The notes: generated by a model not told the origin, from the sequence alone. A DNA stretch of 64,000 nucleotides from Alloyangia pacifica (GCF_003111685.1 NZ_CP022189.1:946001-1010000); one strand, 5' to 3'; positions 27,832 through 38,312 are shown, numbered from the stretch's first letter. Numbers and translations are program-made.

Positions 27832-29094
27832 TCAGAGCGCCCGCCAGCCGATGTCGCGCCGGCAGAACCCTTCGGGCCAGTCCACGGCATCCACCAGCGC
27901 ATAGGCACGCGCCTGCGCCTCGGCGAGTGTGGCGCCGCGGGCGGTGGCGTTCAGCACCCTGCCGCCGTTGGCGACGATCTTGCCGTCCTTCTCGGCGGTG
28001 CCGGCGTGGAACATCTGGGTGAAGCTGTCCTCGGGCAGGCCCTCGAGCCCGGAGATCACCGTGCCCTTCTCGTAGGCGCCCGGGTAGCCCTCGGCGGCCA
28101 TCACCACGGTCATCGCGTGATCGTCGGCCCAGGTCACCTTGGCCTCGGCCAGTCGGCCCTCGGCACAGGCGTGGAGCAGGTCCAGCACCTGGCCGCCAAG
28201 GCGCATCATCAGCACCTGGCACTCGGGATCGCCGAAGCGGACGTTGTATTCCACGAGGCGCGGTTGTCCGTTCTCGATCATCAGGCCGACGTAAAGCACG
28301 CCCTGGTAGGGCGTGCCGCGGCGCGCCATCTCGGCCATGGTGGGGCGGACGATCTCGTCGAGCGCCTTTTGCGCCACCTCGTCCGAGAGCACCGGGGCGG
28401 GGGAATAGGCGCCCATGCCGCCGGTGTTGGGGCCGGTGTCGCCCTCGCCGACGCGCTTGTGGTCCTGCGCGGTGCCGATGGGCAGCACGTCGGTCCCGTC
28501 GACCAGCACGAAGTAGGACGCCTCCTCGCCGGTCATGAACTCCTCGATCACCACCTCGGCGCCGGCCCCGCCGAAGGCGCCGCCGAACATGTCGTCGATC
28601 GCCTCTTCGGCCTGCGCCACGGTCTCGGCGATGATCACGCCCTTGCCGGCGGCGAGCCCGTCGGCCTTGACCACGATCGGCGCGCCCTGGGCGCGCACGT
28701 GCGCCTTGGCGCTTGCGGCGTCGGTGAAGTGGCCGTAGCCGGCGGTGGGCGCGTTGGCGGCGTCGCAGATTTCCTTGGTAAAGCTCTTCGAGGCCTCGAG
28801 CCGGGCAGCCTCCTTGGAGGGGCCGAAGACCAGCACGCCTGCCTCGCGCAGCCGGTCGGCAACGCCCGCGGCGAGCGGCGCCTCGGGGCCGACGATGACG
28901 AGGTCGATGGCGTTCTCACCGGCGAATTCCGCCACCGCGCCGCCGTCCTCGACGTCGAGCGAGGCGCATTCGGCGATCTGCGCGATCCCGGCATTGCCCG
29001 GCGCGACGATCAGCTTGTCGCACTTGGGGTTCTGCATCACGGCCCAGGCCAGGGCATGTTCGCGACCGCCGCCGCCGAGGATGAGGATGTTCAT
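27832..29094 (-). CDS. purD: Phosphoribosylamine-glycine ligase
   Basis: This 420-residue ATP-grasp enzyme is the second step of purine synthesis. It starts [19 protein letters not shown] and includes [25 protein letters not shown] and [11 protein letters not shown]. It is full length for GARS without fused AIRS or GART domains. It is divergent from xseA, with a 166-bp promoter region. Confidence 0.97.
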   Translation of the reverse strand: MNILILGGGGREHALAWAVMQNPKCDKLIVAPGNAGIAQIAECASLDVEDGGAVAEFAGENAIDLVIVGPEAPLAAGVADRLREAGVLVFGPSKEAARLEASKSFTKEICDAANAPTAGYGHFTDAASAKAHVRAQGAPIVVKADGLAAGKGVIIAETVAQAEEAIDDMFGGAFGGAGAEVVIEEFMTGEEASYFVLVDGTDVLPIGTAQDHKRVGEGDTGPNTGGMGAYSPAPVLSDEVAQKALDEIVRPTMAEMARRGTPYQGVLYVGLMIENGQPRLVEYNVRFGDPECQVLMMRLGGQVLDLLHACAEGRLAEAKVTWADDHAMTVVMAAEGYPGAYEKGTVISGLEGLPEDSFTQMFHAGTAEKDGKIVANGGRVLNATARGATLAEAQARAYALVDAVDWPEGFCRRDIGWRAL

Positions 29095-29260
29095 GGGGCC
29101 CGCTCTTTCAAGGTGAGGATCGCGGGCTTCCTACCGGCGGCGGGGGGCTCTGGCAAGACGGCAGGACGCGCCCACCTTTCCCTTGGCGCCGCCGGGCGCT
29201 AGTCTGGGCAAAGCGCGGGCGGACCAGCCCGGACAGGGCACTTACGGCAAGACGGGCACC

Positions 29261-30751
29261 ATGGACCTTTTCGAAGACGATACCCCCGGAGACGCAGGCG
29301 ACGGCAACATGCCGGAATTCACCGTCTCGGAGCTGTCAGGCGCGGTGAAACGGGTGATCGAGGGCGAGTTCGGCTTCGTGCGGGTGCGCGGCGAGCTGGG
29401 GCGGATTTCGCGGCCGCGCTCGGGGCATCTCTACCTCGACCTCAAGGACGACAAGTCGGTGATCTCGGGCATCGTCTGGCGCGGCGTCGCTTCCAAGCTC
29501 GAAATGCAGCCCGAGGAAGGCATGGAGGTGATCGCCACCGGGCGGCTGACCACCTATCCCGGCCAGTCGCGCTACCAGATCATCATCGAGGACATGCGCC
29601 CCGCCGGGCTCGGTGCGCTCATGGCGATGCTGGAAAAGCGCAAGGCGATGCTGCAGGCCGAGGGGCTCTTTGATCCCGCCCGCAAGAAGCCGCTGCCGTT
29701 CCTGCCCGAGATCATCGGGGTCGTGACCTCGCCCTCGGGGGCGGTGATCCGCGATATCCTGCACCGGCTGCGCGAGCGTTTCCCGCGCAAGGTGCTGATC
29801 TGGCCCGTCGCGGTGCAGGGCAAGAGTTCGGCCGCCGAGGTCGCCCGGGCCATCGAGGGGTTCAACGCGCTCAGCCCGGGCGGCGCGCTGCCGCGGCCCG
29901 ACCTGCTGATCGTCGCCCGGGGCGGCGGCTCGGTGGAGGATCTCTGGGGCTTCAATGAAGAGATCGTGGCGCGGGCGGCCGCGGCCTCGAAAATCCCGCT
30001 GATCTCGGCGGTGGGCCATGAGACCGACACCACGCTCATCGACTTCGTCTCGGACCGCCGCGCGCCGACGCCAACCGCCGCCGCCGAGATGGCGGTGCCG
30101 GTGCGTATGGAGCTTCTGGCGCGGACCGGGGAGGGACAGCTGCGGCTGACCCGCGCGCTCAGCCACCGGCTCGAGGTGCGCGGCCAGCGGCTGCGCGATC
30201 TGGCCCGGGCATTGCCGCGGGCCGAGGCGCTTCTGGACCAGCCGCGCCAGCGGCTCGACCTGCTGTCGGACCGGCTGCCGCAGGCGCTGATCCGCGGGGT
30301 CGACCGGCGCCGGCTGGCGCTCTCGCAGCCCGCCGGGGCGCTGCGCCCGGGGCTGCTGAGCCGCATGCTTGCCACCCGCGCCGAGGCGCTGGGGCGCCGC
30401 GCCGACCGGCTGTCGATCCGGCCAATCCAGCGCGAGATCGCGCTCGGGGCCGACCGGCTGAGCGCGCTCGGCAAGCGGCTCGATGATGCTGGCACACGCA
30501 GGGTCGAGGAGCCCCGGGCCAAGCTCGACGGGCTTGACCGTCTCCTGCAAACGCTGAGCTACAAGGGCACGCTGGCGCGCGGCTACGCGGTGGTGCGCGG
30601 CGAGGGTGGGCAGGTGCTGACCACGGCTTCCGCCGCGAAGGAGGCCGCCGGGCTAGAGATCGAATTTGCCGACGGGCGGATGAAGATCGGCGGCGCGGCC
30701 TCGGGCAAGCCCAGGAAGGCCAAGGCGCCGGAGCAGGGGAGCCTGTTCTGA
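29261..30751 (+). CDS. xseA: Exodeoxyribonuclease VII large subunit
   Basis: This 496-residue protein has an N-terminal OB-fold (about 15-115), a catalytic domain with VVTSPSGAVIRDI, RGGGSVEDLWGFN and SAVGHETDTTLIDFVSDRRAPTPTAAAE, and a coiled-coil C-terminal region. XseA-XseB degrades single-stranded DNA. The start at 29261 (MDLFEDD) is preferred to an upstream in-frame ATG. xseB is not adjacent. Confidence 0.95.
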   Translation: MDLFEDDTPGDAGDGNMPEFTVSELSGAVKRVIEGEFGFVRVRGELGRISRPRSGHLYLDLKDDKSVISGIVWRGVASKLEMQPEEGMEVIATGRLTTYPGQSRYQIIIEDMRPAGLGALMAMLEKRKAMLQAEGLFDPARKKPLPFLPEIIGVVTSPSGAVIRDILHRLRERFPRKVLIWPVAVQGKSSAAEVARAIEGFNALSPGGALPRPDLLIVARGGGSVEDLWGFNEEIVARAAAASKIPLISAVGHETDTTLIDFVSDRRAPTPTAAAEMAVPVRMELLARTGEGQLRLTRALSHRLEVRGQRLRDLARALPRAEALLDQPRQRLDLLSDRLPQALIRGVDRRRLALSQPAGALRPGLLSRMLATRAEALGRRADRLSIRPIQREIALGADRLSALGKRLDDAGTRRVEEPRAKLDGLDRLLQTLSYKGTLARGYAVVRGEGGQVLTTASAAKEAAGLEIEFADGRMKIGGAASGKPRKAKAPEQGSLF

Positions 30752-30848
30752 GGCGTCGAGACCCGGGGCTCGGCCCCCGCCGCGCCGAGGGATATCTCGG
30801 CCCATGAAATGCAACCGGACGGTGCGCGCGATCGGCGAGGCGCCGTCT

Positions 30849-31244
30849 TCAGACGCCGGTGTCTGGCCCGTAGCAGAGCATCGGCGTGTCGCCCTGCTGC
30901 GCCTCGTAGAGCACCGTGTTCTGCGGGTCGTTCTGAAACACCGCCCGCAGTTTGCCGCTCTCGCGGTAGAAACTCCAGCATTGCGGGGCGTTCATATCCT
31001 CGTAGACGAAGCAGATCATCTGGGCCTCGGCGTACCAGCGGCCGTCCTTGCACTCGCCGTCCAGGAAGGACCAGCGCACCCGGCGGTCCGGCAGGTATTG
31101 CTCGACCCCGTAGGGCGCCCCGCCGCTGCCGAAGTAGAGCGTCTTGCCGGTGACATAGGACTCGAATTCCTCGGCGCTCATCGGCTGGGCGGCGGCGGGC
31201 GGGCTGGCAAGCAGGCAGAAGAGGAGGAGCACGAGGCGTGTCAT
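30849..31244 (-). CDS. Small exported protein of unknown function
   Basis: This 131-residue protein has a clear signal peptide (MTRLVLLLFCLLASPPAAA, cleavage near AAA-QP). The mature part has four cysteines likely to form disulfides (GECKD, MICFV, PQCWS, MLCYG). It resembles conserved Rhodobacteraceae periplasmic proteins without assigned function. It lies just downstream of the lytic transglycosylase on the same strand. Confidence 0.75.
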   Translation of the reverse strand: MTRLVLLLFCLLASPPAAAQPMSAEEFESYVTGKTLYFGSGGAPYGVEQYLPDRRVRWSFLDGECKDGRWYAEAQMICFVYEDMNAPQCWSFYRESGKLRAVFQNDPQNTVLYEAQQGDTPMLCYGPDTGV

Positions 31245-31309
31245 GGGTGCAGCCTGCCAGAGGAGGGTCGGCGGCGAAAGGGAGAAGTGACCACGCGCGC
31301 CGGGGGCGT

Positions 31310-32224
31310 TCAGGAATTGCGGTAGACGGCGCAGATGCAGCCCGATTGTCGAAGCTCTGCGCAGAGATTTGCCGCTGCGCTGCGACCGTCGCGCCCGATC
31401 CGTGCCATCCAGTAGCCCCCCCGCGGGCTGGCGCGGCTTTTTTGCCAGACCAGCTCGGGCTGTTCGCCGCCGATCGGGCCGGAACAGGCCTTGGCGCGGC
31501 GGCGGAATTGCGCCAGCGCCCGGTCCTGGGTGGTGCCGAAGGCGATCTGCACGCCCCAGGGATGCAGTGGGGGGCGGGCCTCGGGATATTTGGTCAGCTT
31601 GCGCTCGCGCGCCAGCTCGTGGCAGGCCTGCTGGAAGGGCTTTTCGCCCTGCAGCCGGAAGTCATGGGTCTCGGGCGGGGTGTCGCGCCAGGTCTCGGCG
31701 GCGAGCCCGGTGATGATCGCCACGTAGTTGATCGTCTCGCGCGCCAGCCCGCCGCGCCGCGACATCAGCCCGTCGGCCCGTGCCTCGCCGCCGTTGTATG
31801 CCACCGCCGCCAGTCCCTGGTTGCCGTACCGACGGGTCAGCTCGCCGAGGTATTGCGCCGAATATTCCAGCGCCTCTGCAGGGTTGTAGGGATCCTTGAG
31901 GCCGCGCAGCTTCGCGGTCGACGGGATGAACTGGGCGATGCCCTGGGCGTTGGCGGGGCTGAGGGCGTTGGGGTTGAACCGGCTTTCTTGCCAGATGAGC
32001 CGGGCGAAGAAGCCGGGGTCGAGCCCGTTGCGCAGCGCGAGCTCCTCGAGCGCCTCGCAGGTGTCATGCACGAAATAAGAGGGCCGGATGCAATGCACAG
32101 ACCCGAAGGCGCCGGGCGAGCAGAGCGTTCCCGGCTCCCGGGCGCCGTCGGACGGGGCGGGAGGCTCGGCCCGCAGCAGCGGCGCGGCAAGCAGGAGGAC
32201 GAGGAAAAACACGGCCCGCAACAT
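31310..32224 (-). CDS. Lytic murein transglycosylase (SLT domain)
   Basis: This 304-residue exported protein has a signal peptide (1-17) and a soluble lytic transglycosylase domain with the catalytic Glu in IWQESRFNPNALSPANAQG, then AQFIPSTA and AAVAYNGGE. It cleaves peptidoglycan glycan strands to 1,6-anhydro products. The C-terminal 120 residues are not part of the SLT core. It is divergent from ftsY, with 98 bp between. Confidence 0.9.
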   Translation of the reverse strand: MLRAVFFLVLLLAAPLLRAEPPAPSDGAREPGTLCSPGAFGSVHCIRPSYFVHDTCEALEELALRNGLDPGFFARLIWQESRFNPNALSPANAQGIAQFIPSTAKLRGLKDPYNPAEALEYSAQYLGELTRRYGNQGLAAVAYNGGEARADGLMSRRGGLARETINYVAIITGLAAETWRDTPPETHDFRLQGEKPFQQACHELARERKLTKYPEARPPLHPWGVQIAFGTTQDRALAQFRRRAKACSGPIGGEQPELVWQKSRASPRGGYWMARIGRDGRSAAANLCAELRQSGCICAVYRNS

Positions 32225-32322
32225 GCACCCATGAAGGCGCCGCGGGGCGGAAAGGTCAACTCACACTTTTATCTGCGCGCGGCACGTATTAGGTGAAAGC
32301 AAAGGCATTGAGAGGTCCAGCC

Positions 32323-33717
32323 ATGTCCTTCTTCGGCAAGCTCAAGAGCAAGCTCTTCAAATCCTCCTCGAAGCTCGAGGAAGGGCTGGACGCGATCGTC
32401 CAGGAGGGGGGCACGCAAGACGCTCCCGAAATGGCGCCCGAAACCCCCGAGGTGCCGCAGACGCCGACCCCCGAGACGCCGACCCCCGGGACTCCGGCCC
32501 CCGAGACCCCCGGCCCGAACGTGCCGCCGCCGGTCCCCGAGACGCCGCCCGCGCCTGCGCCCGAGACCCCGCCGACGCCGGAAGAAGTGCCGCCCGCACC
32601 ACCGCAGGAAACGCCGCCCGCTCCGGAGCCCGAGGCGCCGCCTCTGCCGGAGACGGAGCCGCAGCCCGAGCCGGAAACACCGCAGGCCCCGCCGCCCGCC
32701 GACCCCCGGCCCGCGCCGCTGGAAGCGCCGGTGATGCCGCCCTCGGACCCGTCTCCCATGCCCGCGCCGCTGGAGATCCCGGCGCCTCTGCAGGATCCGG
32801 AGGTGCCGCAGCAGACGCAGCGCGGCGGCGGTCTCATCGGGCGGCTCTTCGGCAAGACGCAGCCTGCCGCGCCGGTGGTGCGCCGGGCGCTCGACGACGA
32901 GATGATCGAGAGCCTCGAAGAGCTGCTCATCGCCTCCGACATGGGGGTGGACACCGCGTTGCGCGTCACCTCCAACATCGCCGAGGGCCGCTATGGCAAG
33001 CGGGTCTCGACGCAGGAAATCAAGGAGCTGCTCTCGGCGGAGGTTGCCCGGATCATGGATCCCGTCGCAAAGCCGCTTCCGCTCTATCCCAAGAAGCCGC
33101 AGGTGGTGCTGGTGGTGGGCGTCAATGGCTCGGGCAAGACCACGACCATCGGCAAGCTCGCCAGCCAGTTTCGCGCCGCGGGCAAATCGGTGGTGATCGC
33201 CGCGGGGGATACCTTCCGTGCCGCCGCGGTCGAGCAACTGCAGATCTGGGGCGACCGCGCCGGGGTGCCGGTGCTGACCGCGCCCGAGGGCTCGGATCCC
33301 GCCAGCCTTGCCTTTGACGCGATGACCAAGGCGCAGGCCGAGGGCGCTGACCTGCTGATGATCGACACCGCGGGCCGCCTGCAGAACCGGGCTGACCTGA
33401 TGGAGGAACTGGCGAAGATCGTCCGCGTCATCCGCAAGAAGGACCCCGATGCGCCGCACAACACGCTGTTGGTTCTGGATGCCACGACTGGGCAGAACGC
33501 GCTGCGGCAGGTGGAGATCTTCCAGCAGGTGGCGGATGTGTCGGGGCTGGTCATGACCAAGCTCGACGGTACGGCGCGCGGCGGCGTGCTGGTGGCGCTG
33601 GCCGACAAGTTCGGCCTGCCGATCCATGCGATCGGCGTGGGCGAGCAGATCGACGACCTGCAGCCCTTCGATCCCGAGGAGTTCGCCGCGGCGCTCACCG
33701 GGCTCGAGCGGGGCTGA
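32323..33717 (+). CDS. ftsY: Signal recognition particle receptor FtsY
   Basis: This 464-residue SRP receptor GTPase has its NG domain at about 185-462 with the P-loop GVNGSGKTT (266-274), DTAGR and TKLDGTARGG. Residues 34-164 are an extended Pro/Glu/Thr-rich linker with many PETP-like units. It is flanked by two basic amphipathic stretches, MSFFGKLKSKLFKSS at the N terminus and GLIGRLFGK near 170, that could each touch the membrane. The ATG at 32323 is chosen over the upstream ATG at 32293. It delivers ribosome-nascent chains to SecYEG. Confidence 0.95.
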   Translation: MSFFGKLKSKLFKSSSKLEEGLDAIVQEGGTQDAPEMAPETPEVPQTPTPETPTPGTPAPETPGPNVPPPVPETPPAPAPETPPTPEEVPPAPPQETPPAPEPEAPPLPETEPQPEPETPQAPPPADPRPAPLEAPVMPPSDPSPMPAPLEIPAPLQDPEVPQQTQRGGGLIGRLFGKTQPAAPVVRRALDDEMIESLEELLIASDMGVDTALRVTSNIAEGRYGKRVSTQEIKELLSAEVARIMDPVAKPLPLYPKKPQVVLVVGVNGSGKTTTIGKLASQFRAAGKSVVIAAGDTFRAAAVEQLQIWGDRAGVPVLTAPEGSDPASLAFDAMTKAQAEGADLLMIDTAGRLQNRADLMEELAKIVRVIRKKDPDAPHNTLLVLDATTGQNALRQVEIFQQVADVSGLVMTKLDGTARGGVLVALADKFGLPIHAIGVGEQIDDLQPFDPEEFAAALTGLERG

Positions 33718-33743
33718 GGCAGGGCGCGCCTGAGGGGCGGGGA

Positions 33744-34232
33744 TTACTCCTCGCTCCAGCCCATCTTGTTCTCGAGATAGCGCAGCAGCGTCAGGACAAC
33801 GAGCACGATCACCGTCGTCATGGCCGCGAGCGGCATCTGCCCCGCGCCGCAGCCGAGCCCGACGGCCCCCGCGAGCCATAGAGAGGCGCCGGTGGTGATG
33901 TTGCGCACCTTGCCGCCGGAGGTAAAGATCAGCCCGGCCGCCAGAAACGCCACGCCTGCGGTCACGGCCTCTATCATCCGCAACGGATCGTTGCGCTGTT
34001 CGCTCGAGCCGCCGAAGTCCATCGCGGCCAGCTCCAATCCAAGCAGCACGAAAAGGCAGGCGGCGACAGAGACAAGGATATGGGTGCGCAGCCCCGCCGC
34101 CTTGCCCCGGCGCTCGCGTTCGAGGCCGATCAGCCCCGCCAGCAAGATGGCCGCGAGCAGCCGCGCAAAGGCGGCGGCCGGGGGGATCACCGAGAAGGTG
34201 TTTTTGAATTCGTTCAGGATTTCCTCGATCAT
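33744..34232 (-). CDS. MgtC/SapB family membrane protein
   Basis: This 162-residue protein has four to five hydrophobic segments and the MgtC core GLIGLERERRGKAAGLRTH, then GVAFLAAGLIF and GLWLAGAVGL-like ASLWLAGAVGLGCG. The start at 34232 is set by AGAGGAAACGTG. Family members affect Mg2+ homeostasis or F-ATPase activity. It lacks the C-terminal soluble domain of Salmonella MgtC. It ends 27 bp from the convergent ftsY stop. Confidence 0.85.
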   Translation of the reverse strand: MIEEILNEFKNTFSVIPPAAAFARLLAAILLAGLIGLERERRGKAAGLRTHILVSVAACLFVLLGLELAAMDFGGSSEQRNDPLRMIEAVTAGVAFLAAGLIFTSGGKVRNITTGASLWLAGAVGLGCGAGQMPLAAMTTVIVLVVLTLLRYLENKMGWSEE

Positions 34233-34340
34233 CACGTTTCCTCTGCTGGCCCGTGACCAACGTGATGGCGGGCGGGGCAGTTCCGCCATTGAGAAGCCGT
34301 CGCCGCGAGGTTATCTCTGCTCTCGCACAAGGAGACCCGC

Positions 34341-34943
34341 ATGGCGCAAAAGCAGATCAACCCGTTCCTCAAATCGGCGCTCGAATTCGGGCCAGTGCTG
34401 GCCTTCTTCGCCGCCTATCTGCTGCTGAAGGACAACAGCTACGTGGTCGGCGGGCGCGAGTACCAGGGTTTCGTGCTGGTCACCGCCGGGTCCATCCCGC
34501 TGATGTTGCTCTGCACCGGGCTGCTGTGGAAGCTGACCGGGCATCTGTCGGCCATGCAGGTGGTGACCGCGGTGCTGATCGTGGTCTTTGGCGGGCTCTC
34601 GGTCTGGCTCAACGACGAGCGCTTCTTCAAGATGAAGCCGACGCTGATCTACCTGCTTTTCGGCTTCGCGCTGCTGGCCGGGATCCTGCGCGGCGAGAGC
34701 TACCTGCGCAAGGTCATGGAAGGGCTGATGCCGCTTCAGGACGAGGGCTGGATGATCCTGACCAAGCGGATCTGCGCGTTCTTCTTCGGGCTGGCGCTGC
34801 TCAACGAGATCGTCTGGCGCACCATGAGCACCGAGAGCTGGGTCTACTTCAAGACCTTCGGTCTGACAGCGGCAGTCTTCGTCTTCTTCATGACGCAGGG
34901 CGGGCTCTTCAAGCGCTACGCGCTGGAGGCCGACAAGGAGTGA
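34341..34943 (+). CDS. yciB: Inner membrane-spanning protein YciB
   Basis: This 200-residue protein has five to six membrane helices and the motifs PVLAFFAAYLLL, VFGGLSVWLNDERFFKMKPT and LNEIVWR. YciB (septation protein A family) acts in envelope and cell-division homeostasis. The ATG has AAGGAGACCCGC upstream. A strong terminator follows. Confidence 0.92.
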   Translation: MAQKQINPFLKSALEFGPVLAFFAAYLLLKDNSYVVGGREYQGFVLVTAGSIPLMLLCTGLLWKLTGHLSAMQVVTAVLIVVFGGLSVWLNDERFFKMKPTLIYLLFGFALLAGILRGESYLRKVMEGLMPLQDEGWMILTKRICAFFFGLALLNEIVWRTMSTESWVYFKTFGLTAAVFVFFMTQGGLFKRYALEADKE

Positions 34944-34969
34944 GCCGCGCTCTTCGCGCGCGACCAGCC

Positions 34970-34999
34970 GGGCCCGGGACCGCACGTCCCGGGCCTTTT
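34970..34999 (+). terminator. Terminator after yciB
   Basis: GCCCGGGAC (34972-34980) pairs with GTCCCGGGC (34986-34994), followed by CTTTT. It lies 27 bp after the stop. Confidence 0.85.
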
Positions 35000-35142
35000 G
35001 CTGCGCGCGCCAGCCATGCGTTGGTTGCATGACGGCCCTGACGAAAACAGTCAGGCACGCGGGTTCCGTCCACCCACTGATTGCGTTAACCGGGTCCATC
35101 CCGGAACAAAGCTGTTCCAGACGCAAGGAAAGACGAAATAAA

Positions 35143-36444
35143 ATGTCCCTCTCAGACGCTGCCTATGACACGCCGCGCGCCGGGGCCAAACCGGCGCTCA
35201 ACTCACCGGCCAAGGTCCTGACCGCGAGCCTCGTCGGCACGACCATCGAATTCTTCGACTTCTACGTCTACGCGACCGCCGCCGTGCTGGTCTTCCCCGC
35301 GCTGTTCTTCCCGAGCAGCGATCCGATGACCGCGCTGCTGGCCAGCTTCGCCACCTTCTCCATCGCCTTTTTCGCGCGTCCCTTCGGCGCGCTGGTCTTT
35401 GGCCACTTCGGCGACCGCATCGGCCGCAAGGCGACGCTGGTCGCGGCGCTGCTGACCATGGGCATCTCGACCGTCGTCATCGGGTTCCTGCCGAGCTACG
35501 AGCAGATCGGCGTGATCGCCCCCCTGCTGCTGGCGCTCTGCCGCTTCGGCCAGGGCTTCGGGCTTGGCGGCGAATGGGGCGGGGCGGTGCTCATGGCCAC
35601 CGAGAACGCGCCCGAGGGCAAGAAGAACTGGTACGGCATGTTCCCGCAGCTCGGCGCGCCGGTGGGGCTGTTCCTGTCGTCGGGTCTGTTCTGGATCCTG
35701 CTGCACTTCATGAGCGAAGAAGCGCTGCTGAGCTGGGGCTGGCGGATTCCCTTCGTCTCGTCGCTGCTGCTGATCGCCGTCGGCCTCTGGGTGCGCCTGT
35801 CGATCACCGAGACGCCGGACTTCCAGAAGGCCATCGACAACGAGGAGCGCGTCGCGGTTCCTGCCGTCGAACTCTTCAAGAACCACAAGGTCTCAATCGT
35901 GCTCGGCACTTTCGTGGCGCTTGCGACCTTCGTGCTCTTCTACATCTGCACCGCCTACCTGCTGAGCTACAACGTCAAGGTCGTGAAGATCCCCTTCACC
36001 GACGCGCTGGCGATCCAGATCTGGGGCTCGGTGGTCTTCGGGGCCTTCATCCCGTTGGCCGGCAAGCTGGCCGAGCGTTTCGGCCGCCGCGAGATCCTGA
36101 CGCTGACCACCGTGCTCATCGGCCTGTTCAGCTTCCTTGTGCCGGTGCTCATGGTCGAGAACGAGATGCGCATCATGGGCTTCGTGACGCTGGGCATGGC
36201 GCTGATGGGCATGACCTACGGCCTCATCGGCACCGCGCTGGCGGCGCCTTTCCCGACCCGGGTGCGCTACACCGGCTCGTCGATCACCTTCAACTTCGCC
36301 GGCATCTTCGGCGCCTCGCTCGCGCCCTACATCGCGACCTGGCTGCAGTCGAACTACGGGCTTGCCTACGTGGGCTACTACGTGCTGGGGGCGGCGGCTG
36401 TCACGCTGCTCTGCATCTTCGCGAGCGGCAAGGGCAAGGTCTGA
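35143..36444 (+). CDS. MFS transporter, metabolite:H+ symporter (MHS) family
   Basis: This 433-residue protein has 12 membrane segments. The MHS hallmarks are visible: GTTIEFFDFYVYATAA at the first helix, HFGDRIGRKATLV in the 2-3 loop, RFGQGFGLGGEWGGA in helix 5 and LAERFGRRE in the mid loop. It resembles ShiA/ProP-type proton symporters of organic acids or osmolytes. The start at 35143 has AAGGAAAGACG upstream. It is a single gene with its own terminator. The substrate is unknown. Confidence 0.9.
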   Translation: MSLSDAAYDTPRAGAKPALNSPAKVLTASLVGTTIEFFDFYVYATAAVLVFPALFFPSSDPMTALLASFATFSIAFFARPFGALVFGHFGDRIGRKATLVAALLTMGISTVVIGFLPSYEQIGVIAPLLLALCRFGQGFGLGGEWGGAVLMATENAPEGKKNWYGMFPQLGAPVGLFLSSGLFWILLHFMSEEALLSWGWRIPFVSSLLLIAVGLWVRLSITETPDFQKAIDNEERVAVPAVELFKNHKVSIVLGTFVALATFVLFYICTAYLLSYNVKVVKIPFTDALAIQIWGSVVFGAFIPLAGKLAERFGRREILTLTTVLIGLFSFLVPVLMVENEMRIMGFVTLGMALMGMTYGLIGTALAAPFPTRVRYTGSSITFNFAGIFGASLAPYIATWLQSNYGLAYVGYYVLGAAAVTLLCIFASGKGKV

Positions 36445-36466
36445 GGTGGCCTGCCTGACGCATGGA

Positions 36467-36494
36467 GAAGGGCGCCCGCTGCGGCGCCCTTTTT
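36467..36494 (+). terminator. Terminator after the MHS transporter gene
   Basis: AAGGGCGCC pairs with GGCGCCCTT across a short loop, followed by a T run. It sits 25 bp after the stop codon. Confidence 0.85.
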
Positions 36495-36592
36495 CATCGC
36501 AGGGCAGATGCGGCCGCGGGGCCATGTGAAAGGGGCGCAGCCTGACCGGCCGCGCCCCTTTCGTTTTTCGCCGGATACGTGCGTCCGGCCGT

Positions 36593-36826
36593 TCAGTCCT
36601 CGCGCGGGGGGGCCGCATCCGGGTCGGCCTTGCCGACGCCCTTGAAGACGAACTTGAAGGGCAGCATCCACAGGAACCCGAGGAAGACGTAGACCGCAAA
36701 TTCCAGCCAGATCGGCGGGCGGTCGAGCGCGTTGACCACGCTCACCGCCGCGACGATGTAGAGCGGCAGGCCCACCAGCAGGATCACCAGCGACCAGCGG
36801 CGTCGGGACTTGTAGCTGAGGGCCAT
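36593..36826 (-). CDS. DUF2842 family small membrane protein
   Basis: This 77-residue protein has two hydrophobic segments (about 10-30 and 40-60) and the alphaproteobacterial DUF2842 core PLYIVAAVSVVNALDRPP, then GFLWMLPFKFVFKGVG. It lies 6 bp downstream of purA and is probably cotranscribed. The function is unknown. Confidence 0.85.
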   Translation of the reverse strand: MALSYKSRRRWSLVILLVGLPLYIVAAVSVVNALDRPPIWLEFAVYVFLGFLWMLPFKFVFKGVGKADPDAAPPRED

Positions 36827-36832
36827 ACCGGG

Positions 36833-38128
36833 TCAGTCCGCGAAGGGGTCGGTGACGAGGATGGTGTCGTCGCGCTCGGGCGAAGTCGAGAGCAGCGCCA
36901 CCGGGCAGCCGATCAGCTCTTCGATGCGGCGGACGTATTTCACCGCCGCACCGGGCAGATCGTTCCAGCTGCGGGCGCCCTCGGTCGATTCCGACCAGCC
37001 TTCCATCTCTTCGTAGACCGGCACGCAGCGCTGCTGCTCCTCGGTGGCGATGGGCAGGTGGTCGAGCATCTGGCCGTCGAGCTCGTAGCCGGTGCAGATC
37101 TTGATGGTCTCGAAGCCGTCCAGCACGTCGAGCTTGGTCAGCGAGATGCCGTTGACACCCGAGGTCACGCAGGTCTGGCGCACCAGCACCGCGTCGAACC
37201 AGCCGCAGCGGCGCTTGCGGCCCGTCACCGTGCCGAACTCGCGGCCACGGGTGCCGAGACGGTTGCCGTCCTCGTCATCCAGCTCGGTCGGGAAGGGGCC
37301 TTCGCCGACGCGGGTGGTGTAGGCCTTGACGATGCCCAGCACGAAGTCAATGGCGCCCGGACCGATGCCGGTGCCGGTGGCCGCCTGGCCGGCGATCACG
37401 TTCGAGGAGGTCACGAAGGGGTAGGTGCCGAAGTCGATGTCGAGCAGCGCGCCCTGCGCCCCTTCGAAGAGGATGCGCTTGCCGGCGCGGCGCTTCTCGT
37501 TGAGCACCTTCCAGACGGGGCCGGCGTATTCGAGGATTTGCGGCGCGATCTCTTTCAGCGCGGCGAGCAGCGCTTCGCGGTCGACCGGCTCCAGCCCGAG
37601 GCCGCGGCGCAGCGCGTCGTGGTGCAGCAGGGCGCGGTCGACGCGGGTCTCCAGCGTCGACGGATCGGCGAGATCGGCAACGCGCACCGAGCGGCGGCCC
37701 ACCTTGTCCTCATAGGCCGGGCCGATGCCGCGGCCGGTGGTGCCGATCTTGCTGCCCTTGCTGGCGGCTTCCTCGCGGGCCCGGTCGAGCTCGCCGTGGA
37801 TCGGCAGGATCAGCGGGGTGTTCTCGGCGATCATCAGCGTCTCGGGGGTGATCTCGACACCCTGGGCGCGGATCGACTCGATCTCCTTCACCAAGTGCCA
37901 GGGATCGAGCACCACGCCGTTGCCGATCACCGACAGCTTGCCGCCGCGCACGACACCGGAGGGCAGGGCGTTCAGTTTGAACACCTTGCCGTCGATGACG
38001 AGCGTATGGCCTGCATTGTGCCCCCCCTGGAAGCGCGCGACCACGTCGGCCCGCTCAGAGAGCCAGTCCACGATCTTGCCCTTGCCTTCGTCGCCCCACT
38101 GGGCGCCCACGACGACCACGTTAGCCAT
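36833..38128 (-). CDS. purA: Adenylosuccinate synthetase
   Basis: This 431-residue GTP-dependent enzyme is the first committed step from IMP to AMP. It starts [19 protein letters not shown] and includes [24 protein letters not shown] and [14 protein letters not shown]. It is full length. It is followed by the DUF2842 gene. Confidence 0.97.
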   Translation of the reverse strand: MANVVVVGAQWGDEGKGKIVDWLSERADVVARFQGGHNAGHTLVIDGKVFKLNALPSGVVRGGKLSVIGNGVVLDPWHLVKEIESIRAQGVEITPETLMIAENTPLILPIHGELDRAREEAASKGSKIGTTGRGIGPAYEDKVGRRSVRVADLADPSTLETRVDRALLHHDALRRGLGLEPVDREALLAALKEIAPQILEYAGPVWKVLNEKRRAGKRILFEGAQGALLDIDFGTYPFVTSSNVIAGQAATGTGIGPGAIDFVLGIVKAYTTRVGEGPFPTELDDEDGNRLGTRGREFGTVTGRKRRCGWFDAVLVRQTCVTSGVNGISLTKLDVLDGFETIKICTGYELDGQMLDHLPIATEEQQRCVPVYEEMEGWSESTEGARSWNDLPGAAVKYVRRIEELIGCPVALLSTSPERDDTILVTDPFAD

Positions 38129-38312
38129 TGCTCACCTGTCCTTTTGCCGGCGGTTCAAACGGGCTCCGTATAGATCCGCGCGGCGGCGGTGGGAACCATC
38201 AAATTGGGGATTGTCGGGCGGGGCCCGAAAGAAACCGCGCCGACCGGGGGCGCTATCCCTCTGCGTTGCGCGCCTCGCACCCGGGGGTATTCCCCCGAGG
38301 ATGGCGCGACCC

